Below, in pieces: positions 44,425 to 54,929 of a stretch of 64,000 nt of DNA (positions within the stretch are counted from its first letter, which is position 1; each line of letters begins with the position of its first letter). Below the pieces are notes generated by a model, which saw only the letters and a list, made by a program, of their open reading frames with translations, was not told where the DNA came from and did no database searches. The DNA is taken from NCBI GenBank assembly GCA_002205965.3, contig NADL03000775.1, forward strand, positions 1-64,000, given 5' to 3'. The stretch comes from Kappaphycus alvarezii. Taxonomy: Eukaryota; Rhodophyta; Florideophyceae; Gigartinales; Solieriaceae. The translations under genes were made by a program, and so were the position numbers.

Positions 44425-44556
44425 CTTATCTTGAACCTTGGCGCGGAACGTGGTTTTCTGTGGACATACACCAGACGATTAGGAGATGCATCTTATCTTG
44501 AACCTTGGCGTGGAGCGTGGTTTTCTGTGCGCATACACCAGGACTAGGAGATGCAT
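44425..44556. repeat. Two-copy tandem repeat, ~66-bp unit
   Basis: Unit 1 at 44425-44491 and unit 2 at 44492-44556. Both run from CTTATCTTGAACCTTGGCG through GTGGTTTTCTGTG and CATACACCAG to AGGAGATGCAT, with a handful of substitutions and a 2-base length difference. It lies downstream of the membrane-protein gene; no function seen. Confidence 0.85.
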
Positions 44557-44900
44557 AGTACGACTGGACCCCCACCATGTACTCTGCCTGTATAATCAAG
44601 TTTGAAGCTGTGCGCTACAGCCCCGGTAAATGTGCTACGAATTAGATGGCAATAAATCTGGACACAACGTTCCTTTTGAGAGGCAAATGATTCTCACTAA
44701 AATCCAGGTTAAGTCCAGTAAGCTTGTGCAGTAACTTGTCATGTTAGTGGGAAACACTTTGAGGAGATATTTGCACCTCAGCTTTGGTCGCAGATGGTCC
44801 AATTCTTAGGGGAAACAAGATTCGCCCCGCGAAGCAATTCCGCTCCTGATGCAAGAATTATTTCCGAGAGCGGTTTTTCTCTTTTCTCGATCGAGGAAAA

Positions 44901-46829
44901 CTACCTGCTCAGCAAGGCGGTCGCTGTCTGCCCTAGAGCCACGTAAGTCCACAGCCCAATCTGCGCGAGGACAATTTTCCGAGCCATATTCTGAGCCTTC
45001 AGTCTTCCGTTAAGCTCGCCCTGCGGAAGATCACCCCCAAAGCTCTCAAACGCATACTCATCTTCTGTTCTACTTGACGTTACGTATTTCCGTGCGAGAG
45101 CCAACATGACGAAGGTCCATGCTTCCTCTTGAGCGACTTTTGTCGTTGCCTCCTCTACTTGGGTCAATGGCGAGCCCTCCGTCGCGTCCCCATTTTTCTT
45201 TCGCAAAGTTGACGGTGAATGCCCCTCCAACACTTCCATCATTTCAACTGACAAATCCTCGTACTCTTCTTCGCCTAACCATTCCCGAAATGTACCCTCC
45301 ATTCCCATCACTTGCTTTTGACCTATGCCATCCGTTTGCGTGGACACAGCTAAAGCTGATCGGTACAAATCGTCCAGTACTCCCAGAGTCCATTCTACCC
45401 ATTCCGTACAATCTGAGTTGTTCGGTGGATTGTCCGCTGCAGAAAATGCTTGAAACATCTTCAGAGAAAAATGGCTTGCAGATACCCTATCATCCTCATC
45501 ATTACCGTCCTCCTCCTCCTCTGCCGGAGCAACATCTTCACTGATATCTTCAACATCTAACTGCACAGCCGTAGATCTGTTGTTATTTCCGTTTTCTTTA
45601 TTGCCCTCGACACCACTGCCACGACTGTCATCTTTCTGCTGTCGAGGATCTTGCAACCCCTGTCCACCAATCGCTGCAACTAGATCATTATCAAAATTTA
45701 TCACTGTCCCCAAAGTGCGACCTGCGAAGGTGGAACGCACGGAGCTCACCAAATCTCGTATACGCATCCTCGTGGGGGCCAATTTCCAGTTGCGCATTGA
45801 GATGAAATCCAGGGCAATAGCCTCGAGTCGATGTCTCAGTATAGCAAGCAAAAGCCAAACGTCAGCCCCAATGCTGACTTTGTCACGCAGGGACTCTCTT
45901 AACATGTTGGCAATTAACAGGAAGCAGCTGGCAGCTGCTTCGTCGAGCTGCATACCTTCACGAACCTTACCGCTCGAAGTACCATGAATTATTTCTTGCC
46001 ATACCTTTTCCACGTAGTCATAAAAATAGGGCAATGACCTGTGTGCACCGATCTTCTTCACCTCCCTCGCCAAGGATCTGTCAGATACTAGGGTAGACTC
46101 ACCAACGAGGGCGCCCTGCATACTACGCGAGTCAATCACCGGGACCTCCATGGCATCGAAGGAAACATCAACCTGGCCATTCTCATCCTCAGTTCTTCCA
46201 ATGACCAGTCTCCAGCCTGGCATGCGAGTCGGGCACGGAAGCAAACGCCCCCACTGCCAACGCGGTGCAACTCCATCCCATGCAAAATAAAGGGGCGGAT
46301 CGGATCGCGTCAGAACGGCAACTGAAACCGAGAACGAAAGTGCCAAGACATCCCACGACTGCGCCACAACCATCCCCCAAACGCAAAGCGCCGACAAGGC
46401 TAAACCAGGAAGCATGATCATGAGATTTACAGGTGATTCGGCGAACCAATCAAGGAAGCGTGCACGCGTTGGAACTCCATTGGTAGCGACAGATTCCTGC
46501 GGTCGGCGAGCAATGAAAACAAACGGAGCAAGCACACCAACGACCGGTAGGAGTCCTCCCAGAGCGCGGGCGTCATCCGGGAAAAAGCGAAAGGCTCCTG
46601 CGGCTCCAATGGCGGCGACAAGGCAGAGATTGAGAAAAAAGATGTGCATGCGAGCATAGTAGAGCCCGCGAAATTGTGAGAGGGAGACACGGCGCCAGGC
46701 ACGAATGGTGGTTTGAGAAAGGACGATTGCTGAGCCTGCAGCGCCAATGACAATGGCAGTTCCAGGGCTGAGAGGGACAGAGTCTGTGATGATGGGGTTC
46801 GACTCGGTTCCCAGCGTTTGGTCGTTCAT
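44901..46829 (-). CDS. Orphan multi-pass membrane protein, 642 residues, single exon
   Basis: A fully open frame starting at an ATG (46827-46829), clearly better preserved than anything around it, so probably a host gene. Five hydrophobic segments lie in the first 180 residues (about 22-38, 62-80, 90-107, 134-156, 160-174). About 460 mostly soluble residues follow, with an Asn-rich patch near 409-418 and an acidic run (AEEEEDGNDEDDR) near 436-448. A final hydrophobic stretch (VLAQIGLWTYVALG) lies near the C-terminus. No catalytic motif or known family is recognised. The first residues lack a clear cleavable signal. No neighbouring gene suggests a pathway. Location in an internal or plasma membrane is inferred from hydropathy only. 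Confidence 0.8.
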   Translation of the reverse strand: MNDQTLGTESNPIITDSVPLSPGTAIVIGAAGSAIVLSQTTIRAWRRVSLSQFRGLYYARMHIFFLNLCLVAAIGAAGAFRFFPDDARALGGLLPVVGVLAPFVFIARRPQESVATNGVPTRARFLDWFAESPVNLMIMLPGLALSALCVWGMVVAQSWDVLALSFSVSVAVLTRSDPPLYFAWDGVAPRWQWGRLLPCPTRMPGWRLVIGRTEDENGQVDVSFDAMEVPVIDSRSMQGALVGESTLVSDRSLAREVKKIGAHRSLPYFYDYVEKVWQEIIHGTSSGKVREGMQLDEAAASCFLLIANMLRESLRDKVSIGADVWLLLAILRHRLEAIALDFISMRNWKLAPTRMRIRDLVSSVRSTFAGRTLGTVINFDNDLVAAIGGQGLQDPRQQKDDSRGSGVEGNKENGNNNRSTAVQLDVEDISEDVAPAEEEEDGNDEDDRVSASHFSLKMFQAFSAADNPPNNSDCTEWVEWTLGVLDDLYRSALAVSTQTDGIGQKQVMGMEGTFREWLGEEEYEDLSVEMMEVLEGHSPSTLRKKNGDATEGSPLTQVEEATTKVAQEEAWTFVMLALARKYVTSSRTEDEYAFESFGGDLPQGELNGRLKAQNMARKIVLAQIGLWTYVALGQTATALLSR

Positions 46830-47095
46830 TCTTCGTAAGCTTGGGAGTGAAAGGTGAAATGAGTTGCGAATGTGGGGTTGCGAACAATTCCTTCAGTCGT
46901 TGAGGTGATGAAATTGTTAGTTCAGCAACGCGTGTTGGATTGCGGCCAATGTCGCAGTCACTGCAACGACTTTTTCTTTGATCCGCAAGACTTGACTCTG
47001 TTGGCATTGCTGGTGGGACAACAAGACCACTCTGGTGGTAAGTCCCGAATTGACCATGCGCAACGCCTTGCTTTGCCCTACTAGCCTAGGCTATA

Positions 47096-47200
47096 GATGT
47101 GTATATAGACATATACTGTACAGTACAGTATGTACAGTACTGTATGGACGTATGTATGTATGTATGTATGTACAGTACAGTACTGTATGTACCAATGTAT
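47096..47200. repeat. Simple repeat: GTAC/CAGTACTG palindromes and (GTAT)n
   Basis: Alternating TACTGTACAGTACAGTATG and (TATG)5, each largely self-complementary. The same GTACAGTAC word recurs at 15581-15607, 19918-19932, 49530-49550, 50041-50108, 51012-51022 and 54386-54398. Confidence 0.8.
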
Positions 47201-47219
47201 GGACATGATGCAGCCTGTT

Positions 47220-47272
47220 AAGGGGGAATTTTAGGTTATTTTAATGCATGGAAAATCTGATCGGTTATATCC
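47220..47272 (+). repeat. Dispersed ~55-bp repeat (inverted copy of 19851-19908)
   Basis: AGGGGGAATTTTAGGTTATT followed by TTAATGCATGGAAAATCTG and CGGTTATATCC. A TTAA at 47217-47220 stands at its outer edge. It is ~350 bp from the Tc1 transposase and may be one end of a transposon, but a partner on the right was not found. Confidence 0.55.
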
Positions 47273-47579
47273 ACGTTAAGTGCATTGCCGCTCGCAACGA
47301 AACTACTGACGGAATTTTGTAGAATCCAGTAATGTACTGTACACTCCCCGAAAAAAAATAGGACCAACATCCAAATTAGTAATTCTATGAAACCTATACG
47401 TTAGTACAGTAGTACGCTGCCATAAATGTGAAGTATGACTAATATAATAAACATATTTTTATGTAACGGGCTGAGAATAATGTGCATTTTCAACGAATTA
47501 GAATAATAGAACAATACGACCATTATTTCAGGCGAAAAATGACAGGACCAAAACATTCAATTTACTATATTCTCACTTA

Positions 47580-48560
47580 AAAAGCTAGTAGTGAGTACAG
47601 TTACCCTTGCGCTCAATCACTTCTATACAGCGACTAGGCATAGACTTAAAAGGCCCTTAACGACACTTCTATTGATACGATGCCAGCAATCATTAATGCA
47701 CTATTCCAAGTCAGCGACGCATGTAAATTGGCGCTGGTTTCGATAAACTTCTCCGGCCAAAATCCCCCACATGTTCTCTATAGGATTCAAATCGGGATAT
47801 ATTGCAGAGCAAGGTAAAGTATAGAAATCATTGCCTTCTAACTATTCCTTTGTGAACATACTTCTATGCGTGGCTGCATTGTCCTGCTGGAAAATAAATG
47901 TATCACAAACGTATTTGTCAGCAAACGGTAAAAGATCTTCTTCGAGAACGTTACAGTACAGTTTAGAATCCGGCTTTTCATAAATAAACACGATATTGGA
48001 CACCCCATAGTAGGAAATAGCAACCTAAACCATGACAGATGATCCTACTTGCTGACGTGTATAAAACACTTGCGTTTCTTTACGCAAATCGTGCTAATAG
48101 AAGGCAAATCCATCCGGGCCATCTAAATTGAACTTCTTCTCATCGCTAAATATAACATCCTTTCAATCTGAGATGCCTCAAGTGACATGTTCCTTGGCCC
48201 AATTATAACGTGCTCTTTTATGCTCCACAGTCATGGAAGGAACGGTTTTTCTTCTTGTAAACCAGATGTCCGCTTTGAGATAGCAGCTGCTGTATGCGGC
48301 GAACGGAAACAGATAAATTGAGATTGTTTTGTAGCTCTCTAGCAGTGTAATTTCCAGTAGGTGCGAGCCTAAATAAAGCTTGCAGCTGAGTGTTGGATAT
48401 CTCTTTCGGTCTACCAAGCTTTTAAAGCTTTTTTCACTCCTTGGGATGCAATAAAGTTGTGTACAGCTGTCTTAGATTATCCAATAAACTGTGCGATCTT
48501 TCTTTCTGGTGTCATTTGATGGAAAAGTGCCAAAATGCTTCCTTTTTGTGTTTCAGTGAA
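47580..48560 (-). pseudogene. Tc1-type DD34E transposase with repeated Trp-to-stop changes
   Basis: Minus strand. N-terminal helix-turn-helix part (SKTAVHNFIASQG; then GRPKEISNTQLQALF and ELQNNLNLSVSVRRIQQLL in a neighbouring frame) with one frame change near 48275. The catalytic domain is continuous in one frame: VIFSDEKKFNLDGPDGF (first D), IFQQDNAATHRSMF (second D), SAIYPDLNPIENMWGIL (E), with exactly 34 residues between second D and E. TGA or TAG replaces codons at SD*KDV, FY*HDL, MV*VAI, KE*LEG and LE*CIN, the first four being places where Tc1 proteins usually have Trp or a related residue. Dead copy, probably ended by transitions rather than indels. Confidence 0.9.
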
Positions 48561-49007
48561 AGGAGTAGATCTGTCCATTGTTGATGAGAGGTGGATGTTG
48601 GAAAAGGGTGCGAATGGTGAGGAGGCTACTGATGCTATCGGTTGGTCTTTGGAGGATTTTGTTTTTATATATTATCAATCTGCTGTTGGCATTTTTATGT
48701 CTTGGTCCTATTTTTATTTCTTGCGAAAAAATTTGGTGACCAAGAAGAGGGGTAACTATATGGTGCAATGTGTCGACAAGTTTCCTTTTTTGGCGTAGTT
48801 TGAAATTTTATTGGTAGTACTAAAAGAACTCAAGTTTTATTATAAGCTGCGCGAAGTAGTTTTTGTGATGCGGTATACGAGGTGCTTAGTTCTATCTTTT
48901 TTTCGGGGAGTGTACTATGCTTTACTGTTGTCGTCTACTCACTGGTATAGCTGTCCGCGCTGGACAGGTAACTCACGTATGGGAGAATGTGTGCGCTCTT
49001 TCAGAGT

Positions 49008-49110
49008 TCACAATTGGCTTGGCCATGATACGGTATCTACGCTCCGGTACAAATTTACTGGGTACCAACTCACTTATCAACCACAGTAAATTAAACCCCC
49101 ATTTTCCCCC
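49008..49110 (-). repeat. Dispersed repeat R1, copy 3 (inverted)
   Basis: CACAATTGGCTTGGCCATGA ... TATCTACGCTCCGGTACAAA ... ACTGTGG-type end; it is the reverse complement of 42596-42695 with about one mismatch in ten. The longest clean view of the repeat apart from copy 1. It lies in otherwise empty sequence 450 bp from the Tc1 element. Confidence 0.8.
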
Positions 49111-51025
49111 TTTCAGAGTTTCATTATACTTTTTTGCGTGGGGGAGAACGCACACAGGTTGAGGTTGAATGCAAGATGAATTTACTTGCATTACCGAGAG
49201 CGGAGGCGCGATCTGTCAAATAAAAAGTGCATCGGGGAAGTCGTGGAGCTCATTACTGAGAAGAGCGCGTAGTCTATTAAAGCTCGAGTTAGAGGACCTC
49301 CTTGGGGAGAAGAAAGGTAACCGGCGTCTTGTACTGAATCTGTGTGTCTGGTTCCATCACCCCTTTATCTCAAATCGCCGGTCCCTGATTGATTTCTGAG
49401 CCTCTAGCTACACATCATACCCGTCATCCCTATATCGGGCCATTGTAATCTTTAACTGTACTGTTAGGGTTCAATTGGTACGTGGCATGTACTATACATG
49501 TGTATTATAAGCGCAGTGTAGTAACTCGTACAGTACAGTAGTATACTGTCAGCAGTGTACCTAATTTGCATTAAGTTTGCATTTAGTGCTTCTATGTGGT
49601 CTATATATTTGAAAAAAACTGGGAGTCAACTGTAATGTTCATGCTGTAAGGTTTTCCTTCATCATATGTCGATACTAATGTTTACTGTATACATGGCCTT
49701 CTTTCCGTAAAAGGTCGTCGCTTTGCCATACGTACTCAATTGAAAATGCGGACCGACAGTCAGAATGCAAAGGGTAAGGTTTTACTTTTGCAACAGAACG
49801 GGGTTACGCTCCAATCTGGCAGGAATCTCTGGAGTACTTGTGCCGTTGCCTTCATCGTACCATACTCGTCACTCTCTGGAGTGTCAGGAAAGCATCCTGA
49901 TAGAGTAATCTAAATCAACCAATTTCAACGACAATATAAAGCGCCCCTGATCTGGTCTCCAGGTCCAGAGAGGCATCAGTGATTGGAAGAACACCAATCC
50001 TGGTCCGTGCTTTGCAACTTCGGAGTGAATTTGTAACAGTATAGTACTGTTTTTATGACTAGGAACAGTACAGAACAGTACAGTACTAGGAACAGTACAG
50101 TACTGCACTGTTCCTAGTGATAAAAACTGTGATAGACTCTGAATCGAAGGCAGTGCGTGAAACATTCGGTTAGTTATTAGCCGTACAGTCATTCCTGTAG
50201 TGTAAACGATAGATACAGCACTCAATGGAGTGAAGTTCTTCAGTGCTCCAGAAGACAGCGCAGCAAGTACTGTACCTAGAAGTGACCCAATTCACTGAGA
50301 CACTGTAATCCCCTAATCACTGTAATGATAGAAGTCTCCCAGGATACAAAACACACCTTAGCCTACTTAAGCCACTCGTCCGTCTCCGTAGATACCATTG
50401 GATAAGGATCATTAAAACTATAATTACATGTGCGTCATCCACGACCCTATGCACGAATTATTATTCCAGACCTCAAAAAAAAATTTCCCCACGCTCGCAA
50501 GGGGTGGAGACTGTCGTGAAACCCGTCTTATTGAGTCTTTCTTTTAGTTTGTACAATCAAACTATTGACGTAAGAGGAAAAAAGTAGATTGGAACAAATG
50601 ATTTTAATAAAAAAGGGCCAGCACTGTCACGATGACAACTTCTACGGACTATAAAGGTCACCGTAGTATGTCTTCTTCGAAAAAAATCGTCCCTGCCGAG
50701 GAAGACAAGGTTGGATGTAGGAGGAAGCAACCTCGTCTTGGGTAAAGTACAGCACTGTGACCTCGATGATCTGATCTGACTGTAAAATCCGATCAGAGGG
50801 TTCAAATCCAAAATGTAATAGAATCAGCACTTTATGAAATAAACAGTGCACGAGTAAGATAAAGTGAGTAATCGACAGAGATCTTTGCGAGTTGGGGTGC
50901 TTTACTGATTAGGGATGCAGGATGGCTATTTCTCGAAGACTAGGAGAAAAGGCTGTTCTTTGGGCACATTACAAAAGTTCCAATTTGCAAGTACCTCTTT
51001 TCGAGACGCCACGTACAGTACAATG
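49111..51025. other. Non-coding; hairpin at 50046-50130
   Basis: 24-base arms at 50046-50069 and 50107-50130 (ACTGTTTTTATGACTAGGAA... and its near-perfect complement) enclose GTACAG repeats. No coding sequence could be supported in the rest. Simple GTAC repeats at 49530-49550. Confidence 0.5.
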
Positions 51026-51417
51026 CTGGAGACTTCGAGAAAACTAACATATTCATTTTTTTGAACACAATGTAAAGTTTTGGGGCCTGATTGGCCCTTA
51101 GCAGCACAACACAGGCAATTAACGCGCATTTCATGAGTGACGAAGGGCCGCAATTAACAGCAAATAGAAATTAGGTTAAAAAAAAAAAATGTCCGAGGCT
51201 GTCAGGATTTACCTGTGGGGGTACCTGTACAACGCCGCGACACCCCTCAGGACCTAGTTACTCCGCGTTGTAGGACATTACCCAAAAAATTAGCGAAATC
51301 TCTAAGAGTCAACGAAATAAAAATGTGCGAAATTCGGATATGTCATTTCCACATTGAATTTGCATACTTACTGTATGTACACTGTTACTGTACAGGAAGT
51401 AAAAAATGCTTCAAACG
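51026..51417 (+). repeat. Left terminal inverted repeat
   Basis: Starts near CTGGAGACTTCGAGAAAAC and includes TTTTGGGGCCTGATTGGCCC, GGTACCTGTACAACGCCGCG and CCACATTGAATTTGCATAC. It pairs with the right repeat over its whole length with small differences, e.g. a run of A at 51179-51189 versus shorter in the partner. Confidence 0.9.
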
Positions 51418-51499
51418 GTGAAAATAGCTACCAATGCAGACAAGACTACAGTACGTCACGATAAAAAATTGTCTAAAATATTTCAGTTTAAACCGTCAC

Positions 51500-52530
51500 C
51501 TAAACCCGAAAAAGAGGATAACCATTATTAAGATCAACTTGCACAATGTTAGCAACTGCATGGAAACATATACCATGCATTTCCTTTCTGTTCCGAAAAC
51601 AAGAACTGAGAACATTGAACTGCTTCAATCGACGGTTCACAGTCTCATGACGAGCCCTTATTCTCTTAGAAACTGCAGAATGGGCTGAACATTGTGTAAA
51701 GCCGAAATCTCCATCATATCCTCTACCGGCAACAGCATTTTCTTCACTGTCCATTACTCCCTTAAGACGATAATTAAAAATCTTGCGATCCGGCCAGAGT
51801 CCGCCAGGAAATGGTCCATGGACCCAAACGATGTCGTTTGAGAAAATCGATACAGCAACTTCGTAAGGAAATCCTGAACCCTTAAACTTGTGGCTGTACC
51901 ATTTTTAACTGAATGGCTTCGGTTCAAATATTTTGCAGTCAGTACCATCAACTGAAATATAGCAATCTAAGAATTGCTTGGAATTCAAGCGTTTCTCAAA
52001 CTTGATCTAAACAATGATAGTTAGTTAAATGATTATCATGCCGAAAATTGAGAATGAGGAGACGTACCACTTGAATGTGCGCCAAGTAAAATATGTACTT
52101 CTAGGACCACCTTCGAAACGTTTTTTCGTCAACCTTTGCAATGGTGGAACAAACGATTTCCACTTCATTGATTTTGAGTCTTAATAGTCCCCAAAGCAAA
52201 TGGCATGGATTTGACAAAGGCAATGAACAGATCTTGATGTAATTCTATAAAAGGGCACAAATTTCTGGGGTTACACCAAACAATGAAACAAAACGGGACA
52301 AGAAAACAGAGTTGCGCAGGCAATGGGCGCGCCCCATCAGTTCATCTCCGATTTCACCAAATCGAAGAGCGCTGACGGCAACCATCTGGAATTTTTGTGC
52401 GGAGTGACTTAGTTGTTCTGCTATTGAGATGATGCCATCAGAAAATATGCTCAATCTTAAGAAGGTGACTGTGGCAAGACAAATTGTTGATATGCAACCT
52501 TGGCTTCTGTAAGAACTTGTAAATACTGTT
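51500..52530 (-). pseudogene. DDE_4 (Harbinger/IS5-like) transposase
   Basis: Minus strand, read from ~52530. FVSLFGVTPEICALL leads to CHLLWGLLRLKINEVE (~52200) and VDEKTFRRWS (~52120). The catalytic region has ISVDGTDCKIFEPKPFS (~51950), YEVAVSIFSNDIVWVHGPFP then GGLWPDRKIFNYRLKGVMDS (~51850-51750, the second aspartate in PD.KIF), and RARHETVNRRLKQFNVLSS (~51650, with the catalytic Glu). It ends AVANIVQVDLNNGYPLFRV at 51500. A few stops and two frame changes interrupt it (for example after ICALL at 52245). The enzyme excises and inserts the element; it is transcribed away from ORF2. Confidence 0.85.
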
Positions 52531-53235
52531 TTTATTAGTTTTATGACATTGTTTTTCACTGATATTTTATAGGCCATAGAATTTTTGTGTATTGTTGTCA
52601 TTGAAATTGTGCAATTTAAATGAATTACATTAAGTTCTTCAAACCCAATAAACTATTAATCAATGAGCGGTACAGAAAAATGTATTCCTACGGCACAAAT
52701 AGCTAAAGTTCCTTCACCTCCCCGAGTGAATCTTGCAACACAATCCTTCATGAAGGGATAAAATTTTCGTATTCTGCGACAAATTTTTACTCCGAATCAA
52801 GTCACAGATTTGTGCCAAAAAATCCGGAAAAGTCATACTGTTCCCAGTTGTACCGCACTTAAAACCGCCCAAAAAGCTTAAAAACAGGCAAGAACTCCTG
52901 GACACGAGGTACAACTGGAAACTAGAGTTTGCATAAAAAGGTACCTGGTCTTAAAATATGAGCCATTGTCTTCAAGTGTGCGTACTTTTGTCGGCTCATC
53001 ACTTAGGTAGACCGATTGCTTCCTTTGTCTAGTAAATGTAAGTTTCTGCTAGAACTTTGTGCCGCCCGAATTGATCGCGACTGTCTCGGTACATGCAATT
53101 TTTATTCCCGCGAAAAAATTTTCTTTGTATATACACTAACGAATTTTGCTTTACGAATTCATTCAAGTACTACAAGACACTACCGTCAAGGATAACCTGA
53201 AATATATGATCTGTATTTTTAGACTGTTTTTAACA

Positions 53236-54186
53236 ATGGTTCAAAAGAGGGACGTCGACCCTCCTCCAAAGCTCTCCAAATCAAATCCGGATGTCAAGTT
53301 TCTAACTCGACTCATCGAAAGTGGAGAAGTCACGGCCGATGATGACACAAGAAGCGTGAAATTAGCTCACACTAGGTTCTCCAAATACCAGCTCAAGAAT
53401 TTTCGCACGTGTTACCTTCGCTTGCTAAGGTCAGTATCTTCTGATCGCAGTCCCGACAAAAGTAAGTTCGCACCGTTTACCTTTATTATGATTTAGAAAA
53501 CATTTTCTGACAACTTACGTAGAAAATGAAACTGCTTTTGACGACGATGGAGTATCTCAAAATGTTCTGAAGATGTTGGCATAGGCGTTAAGCGCAAGTT
53601 TTTTGAGCTTGAAGATGAATACGAAGAATCAGATAGCGACACTGAGATGGGGAGAGAGATGATCTTATCCTTGGGCCAAAGTGGTGTAAACAACTTTACA
53701 TAATTTCAACATGGAAAGAAACTTTTACAACCAGACCATGTATGTCTGTGGCAATTTTTCTTCCATTTGGTGTTCATTCGAACTACAAGTTATCGATCAT
53801 TAATACTGGCAAAACGTTGCAATTTAAAGTAGTTTGGCCTCACCAATTGACTGATGTGAGAACGATGCATCATTTATGGGTTTTTGTAGAAGATGGAAGG
53901 AGGGTGAGCAAAAAACACTGTAAAATAGGAGGCTTTGGACACTTGTCGCGGTCATTGCGCGCCTCTCCAAAAGATCCAGTCTTTTATGTTGCAAACATTT
54001 CACTATCATTCATAGTTGAGTCAAAAGTTGAGCAGGAGCCCTTATCTCGTCGAATACTGGTACTTGCATTGTCTACGGTGATTTGAAATCCGATTTAGAT
54101 ACATACGCCGGATATACGGAAAAGAAGAAATTCAGAGACATGTCTGACCCTGCTTGCGGAGGATCGTACGAAATCACTGAATCATA
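53236..54186 (+). pseudogene. Second ORF of the Harbinger-like element (function unknown)
   Basis: Starts at ATG 53236 with MVQKRDVDPPPKLSKSNPDV, followed by VKLAHTRFSKYQLKNFRTCY. A gap with stops around 53496-53740 follows, then MSVAIFLPFGVHSNYKLSII, TLQFKVVWPHQLTDVRTMHH, and at the end YGDLKSDLDTYAGYTEK (~54090). From general memory such a two-block protein accompanies DDE_4 transposases in algal elements, but I cannot check this. It may play the DNA-binding accessory part that Harbinger elements assign to a second protein. Stops and a frame change mark it as dead or partly intron-containing. Confidence 0.6.
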
Positions 54187-54359
54187 GGCTTCAAATCGGC
54201 AGTTTGTTGTGTGTTCATTGTGCTATTCCAAAATTAAAAAATAAATCTGGATCTATTTCTTATCAGCACTGTACTGCACCCTTCAAAATACTAGATAAAA
54301 TAAGCTCTTTTTGACCAGTGTAGAGGGATACCTACTGTGCACTAGGGTGTGTTTGCAAT

Positions 54360-54742
54360 TTTCTTTGAAAGAACTTTTGTCTCCTGTACAGTACAGTAAG
54401 TATGAGAATTCAGTGTGGAAATGGCATATACGGATTTCGCACATTTTTATTTCGTTGACTCTTAGAGATTTCGCTAATTTTTCCGGTACTGTCCTACAAC
54501 GCGGAGTAACTAGGTCCTGAGGGGCTTCGCGGCGTTGTACAGGTACCCCCACAGGCAAATGCTTACAGCCTTGGACATTTTATATTATTTTGACCTACTT
54601 TCTTTTTGCTGTTAATTACGGCCCTTCATCGCTCATGAACTGCGCGGTAATTGCCTGTGTTATGCTGCTCAGGGCCCACCAGGCCCCAAAATCTACATCG
54701 TGTTCAAAAAAATGAATGTGTTAGTTTTCCCGAAGTCTCCTG
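54360..54742 (-). repeat. Right terminal inverted repeat
   Basis: Reverse complement of 51026-51417. Matching blocks include CGTTGACTCTTAGAGATTTC (54453), CAACGCGGAGTAACTAGGTC (54497), GTACAGGTACCCCCACAGG (54537) and TTTTCCCGAAGTCTCC (54725). Confidence 0.9.
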
Positions 54743-54929
54743 TCTACAAGGCAACATATAAATTATAGTCAGTCGTGACATGTCGTGCGAATATGCGCTG
54801 TAAGTAGGCCACAAAACTCAGCTTTGGCTCAAATTATTTACTTTCTATCCGCCATAGCACGTTCCCCGACGCGCACTTTTGTCCGTATGAATTTTTTTGT
54901 CATACAAAGGGGAATTTTTTAGTTATTTT

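Larger units (their letters stand above)
51026..54742. mobile_element. Harbinger-like DNA transposon, 3.7 kb, long terminal inverted repeats
   Basis: Bounded by inverted repeats of about 390 bp (51026-51417 and 54360-54742). Inside are two divergently oriented genes: a DDE_4-type transposase on the minus strand and a second conserved ORF on the plus strand. Both are interrupted by a few stops or frame changes. A clear target-site duplication was not found next to the outer ends. The architecture (DDE_4 transposase plus accessory ORF, long inverted repeats) fits the Harbinger/IS5-related superfamily. Confidence 0.85.

Noticed and set aside
45119..45987. Plus-strand frames of about 140 codons
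   Set aside because: They are antisense to the 642-residue membrane-protein gene and have no motifs.
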